Part shown: one piece after another, positions 59,515-64,000 of the stretch | How positions within the stretch are numbered: position 1 is the stretch's first letter | Layout: each line of letters starts with the position of its first letter | Source: Megascapheus bottae | Taxonomy: Eukaryota > Chordata > Mammalia > Rodentia > Geomyidae | Assembly (NCBI GenBank): GCA_024803745.1 | Contig: JANJXV010000004.1 | Span: 46,127,358 to 46,191,357 of the forward strand | Direction: 5' to 3' | Length of the DNA: 64,000 nucleotides | The notes under the pieces: model-generated | The model's database searches: none | Told to the model about the DNA's origin: nothing | The model's input: the letters and a program-made list of their open reading frames with translations, nothing else | Made by a program: the position numbers and the translations under genes

Positions 59515-61719
59515 GAGATGTGATGTCCCAAGGTCCTCTCTTTCTACCCAGTGTCAGCATGCAGCATGTTGACTGTCTTAAAAACTTTCTTACTCTTCTC
59601 CAGAAATTTCAGGTTGTTCTATTTTTCTTGTTTTGGGGGGGGGATGTAAATACCTTCCTTCGGTGCATCTACTCCCTGACTTCATTGTAATTCATTTTTG
59701 TAGTAGTATGTGTAATGAATCTTGTAAGGGTTTAATCTGTTAGATATCCATGCAAAGAAGTTTACATTTATACCTGCTGCATGGTAATATTGTATCAGCT
59801 AAGAACTGAGTTCTTTTTTCCATTCTTGGACTTCAGAATGGGGTAGGATTCAAACCACAAATGAATGACCTGAGAACATCTGAATTTTCTCTAGTGACTT
59901 TCCTTGGATTGTTTCAGTTAGTATCATATAGCGTCCTGGCTGTGAGCTAAGTTTTACAGTCTAGGTTTTGTGGATAGGGTGATCTTTGCTGAGCTTTAGC
60001 TTTATGAAGGTCCTTCCATGTACCGTGTGTCTTGAGATAATGTCCCCATACAGATTTACTTGAAACCATTGTAACTAATTACTGATTCCATGACACAGGT
60101 TAGCTTCGGCTACTGCTTCCTGCTCTTGACTTTCCTCTTCTTTTCTCATATGTGTATGTTCTCGTTTCAAGCTTATCCTTTTACCTAGAGTTTCATTGAT
60201 TATGTGTTGGTAACATGTTAGTGTGTTTGGACTTAGTTGCCATTGAGAGGCAGAAGGACTCTGTAGTAAAATGTAAAATTAAGACATTATACACATTTGT
60301 TTTCTCACTGTTTTTCTATCAAGCCAGCTAATTTGCACCTACTCTATATAGACTGCTTGAAGAAATGAAAATGTTTCACTGGACTCTCCTTTTAATGAAC
60401 CTTAATCCTAACATATAACTTGGTGAAACTAGGTCTGGTACAAATACAATGTTATTTGGTGTAGTATCATTAATAATATAGAATGAAATGGTTAGGAAAG
60501 AAACAATAGAGCAATGGAAACGAAAAGTAAAAATATGAAGTATGATTAGAACTCCGCTGTGTTTTCTGGGTTGTATAGGAAGAGATCTCCACCTTAGGAG
60601 AGCCTTAAATCACCAAAGGCCTCTGTCAGTAAGAACAAGGGCCAGGGCTGTGCTGTATATGAATGTGGGGAAGCTCAGGTCTCTTGGAGTCTTTTTTTTT
60701 ATTATCACAGGTTGCAGAATAAACCAGAATTTTAAAAGCAAAATATGTCTACAGTCATACTTTGAAATAAGACTATAGGTCTAAAAAAAAAAAACAAAAG
60801 ACTATGTCTATAACGTCTTTAGGGACAGGATTTGTTTTTGTATTTTATTCTGTTACAAAAAATGCTTAAATACAACTTTAAGGGAAAAAAATACAAGTTG
60901 TTTGATTTGAAAATTGTATGTGTTATAAGTAGCAGTGTGCTAATAATTTGGAGATGTTTGGCTTCCCGATTAGAAATTAAAGTGTTTTCTAAAACTTTTG
61001 TCTTATAGATAAACGAATGTCACATTTCAGCATTTATACCTAAAAGCAGCATGCAAATTTCAGGCCACATGGATGAGTGTCAACTTTTGTTATTTCCCTT
61101 GTGTGTCCCATGACCACTCTATCTGGGGTGAGTGATTTCCAAGAGTTGCTGGCATCCAACCAGATGCCAGCCAACCGAGAACCGCCCTAACAAATAATGC
61201 TAAGAGTTATAAATTAAATACTGTCTGGTGATCTGTGATGTGTAAGGCAGTTAATTTAGTTGGTCTGAATTAACTGTCAGCTCACAAAACTATTTTCCCA
61301 TAATGTGAAATCTGTACTTAGCATGTTCGGAAGAGAATAATTAACAACAGGAACTCATTTGTTAAAGTGTGAAGTTATGACAATGTATAAGCTCTTTTTG
61401 ATTTACAGCAACAGTTTGGTGGTTTTGGCACATATTTTAAATAATTTTAAGTTTCAAAGTTCAAGAACTTGGTAGTTCTTGAATAAATATTATAATTTTG
61501 TATAATATGGGGCTTTGGGGTTCATACATCTTCATATCACTTTTGTTTCCCTTTTGACATAAAATTAGGCATTATTTGATATTTAGTGTATTTTATAGTT
61601 TAACTTTTTTTCAATGTTTCTGGGAAATTATACTAGAGGTAAAGTTACTTTGTTAGCTTATCATGCATTTTCTGCTTATTTAAATCATTTTACTTCACCA
61701 CACCATTCATTTTTTTTAG

Positions 61720-64000
<2,281 letters not shown>

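Larger units (their letters stand above)
50721..61719 (+). other. FBXL4: FBXL4 5' intron region upstream of the coding exon
   Basis: About 11 kb between the CpG island and the coding exon. A second non-coding exon may be hidden here but cannot be identified by eye. Contents: SINEs near 52517, 56815 and 59268, old reversed L1-like segments near 52855-53170 and 54115-54390, a TA-rich microsatellite at 53491-53580 and otherwise unique AT-rich sequence. The exact exon 1 end, and so the intron start, is uncertain. Confidence 0.6.

Overview
The window is nuclear DNA of a mammal, almost certainly a rodent. Its only active gene is the 5' part of FBXL4, on the + strand: a CpG-island promoter near 50.1-50.7 kb and a coding exon at 61790-62301 that encodes the first 170 residues plus two bases of codon 171. 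The other 80% or so is intergenic sequence crowded with retrotransposon remnants. The commonest SINEs are dimers: an ID-like, tRNA-derived left half or an Alu/B1-like left half joined to one shared right half. The ID-left form matches what I know of the IDL-Geo SINE, described as restricted to the rodent superfamily Geomyoidea (kangaroo rats, pocket mice, pocket gophers). I therefore infer a heteromyid or geomyid host; the species cannot be told from the sequence.

Layout. 1-1490: 3' end of a LINE-1, cut by the window edge. 1715-2062: a reversed MaLR LTR, then a short L1 3' UTR. 2.3-4.7 kb: mostly unique sequence. 4.75-10.4 kb: dense SINE, L1, MaLR, Tigger-like and MIR remnants, plus a GC-richer island with a 255-codon reverse ORF flanked by a ~100 bp duplication. 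10.7-17.7 kb: mostly unique, repeat-poor, and containing the best candidate for a conserved non-coding element (two perfect POU octamers at 16.3 and 16.9 kb). 19.06-20.35 kb: a processed HMGB1 pseudogene with clear target-site duplications. 20.9-22.5 kb: a nest of at least eight SINE units, three of them inserted one after another at the same target site. 26.1-26.4 kb: a SINE with a long purine tail. 27.5-37.4 kb: the main L1 cluster, including an L1 with an inverted 5' part and a 2.1 kb ORF2 remnant carrying the reverse-transcriptase FADD motif. 37.4-50 kb: mostly unique AT-rich sequence with scattered SINEs. 50.1-64 kb: FBXL4 promoter, first intron, first coding exon and the start of the next intron.

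How it works together. FBXL4 is a nuclear-encoded mitochondrial outer-membrane F-box protein that restrains mitophagy. The 50 kb upstream holds no other recognisable intact gene. That agrees with what I recall of the human locus, where FBXL4 is followed upstream by a long gene-poor interval and has the neural POU gene POU3F2 on its other side. Unique blocks here may therefore carry long-range regulatory elements. No previously undescribed gene system was found. The most unusual structures are the same-site SINE insertions, two L1 5' inversions, the duplicated block around the 255-codon ORF, and a short upstream ORF ahead of a weak-context FBXL4 start codon.
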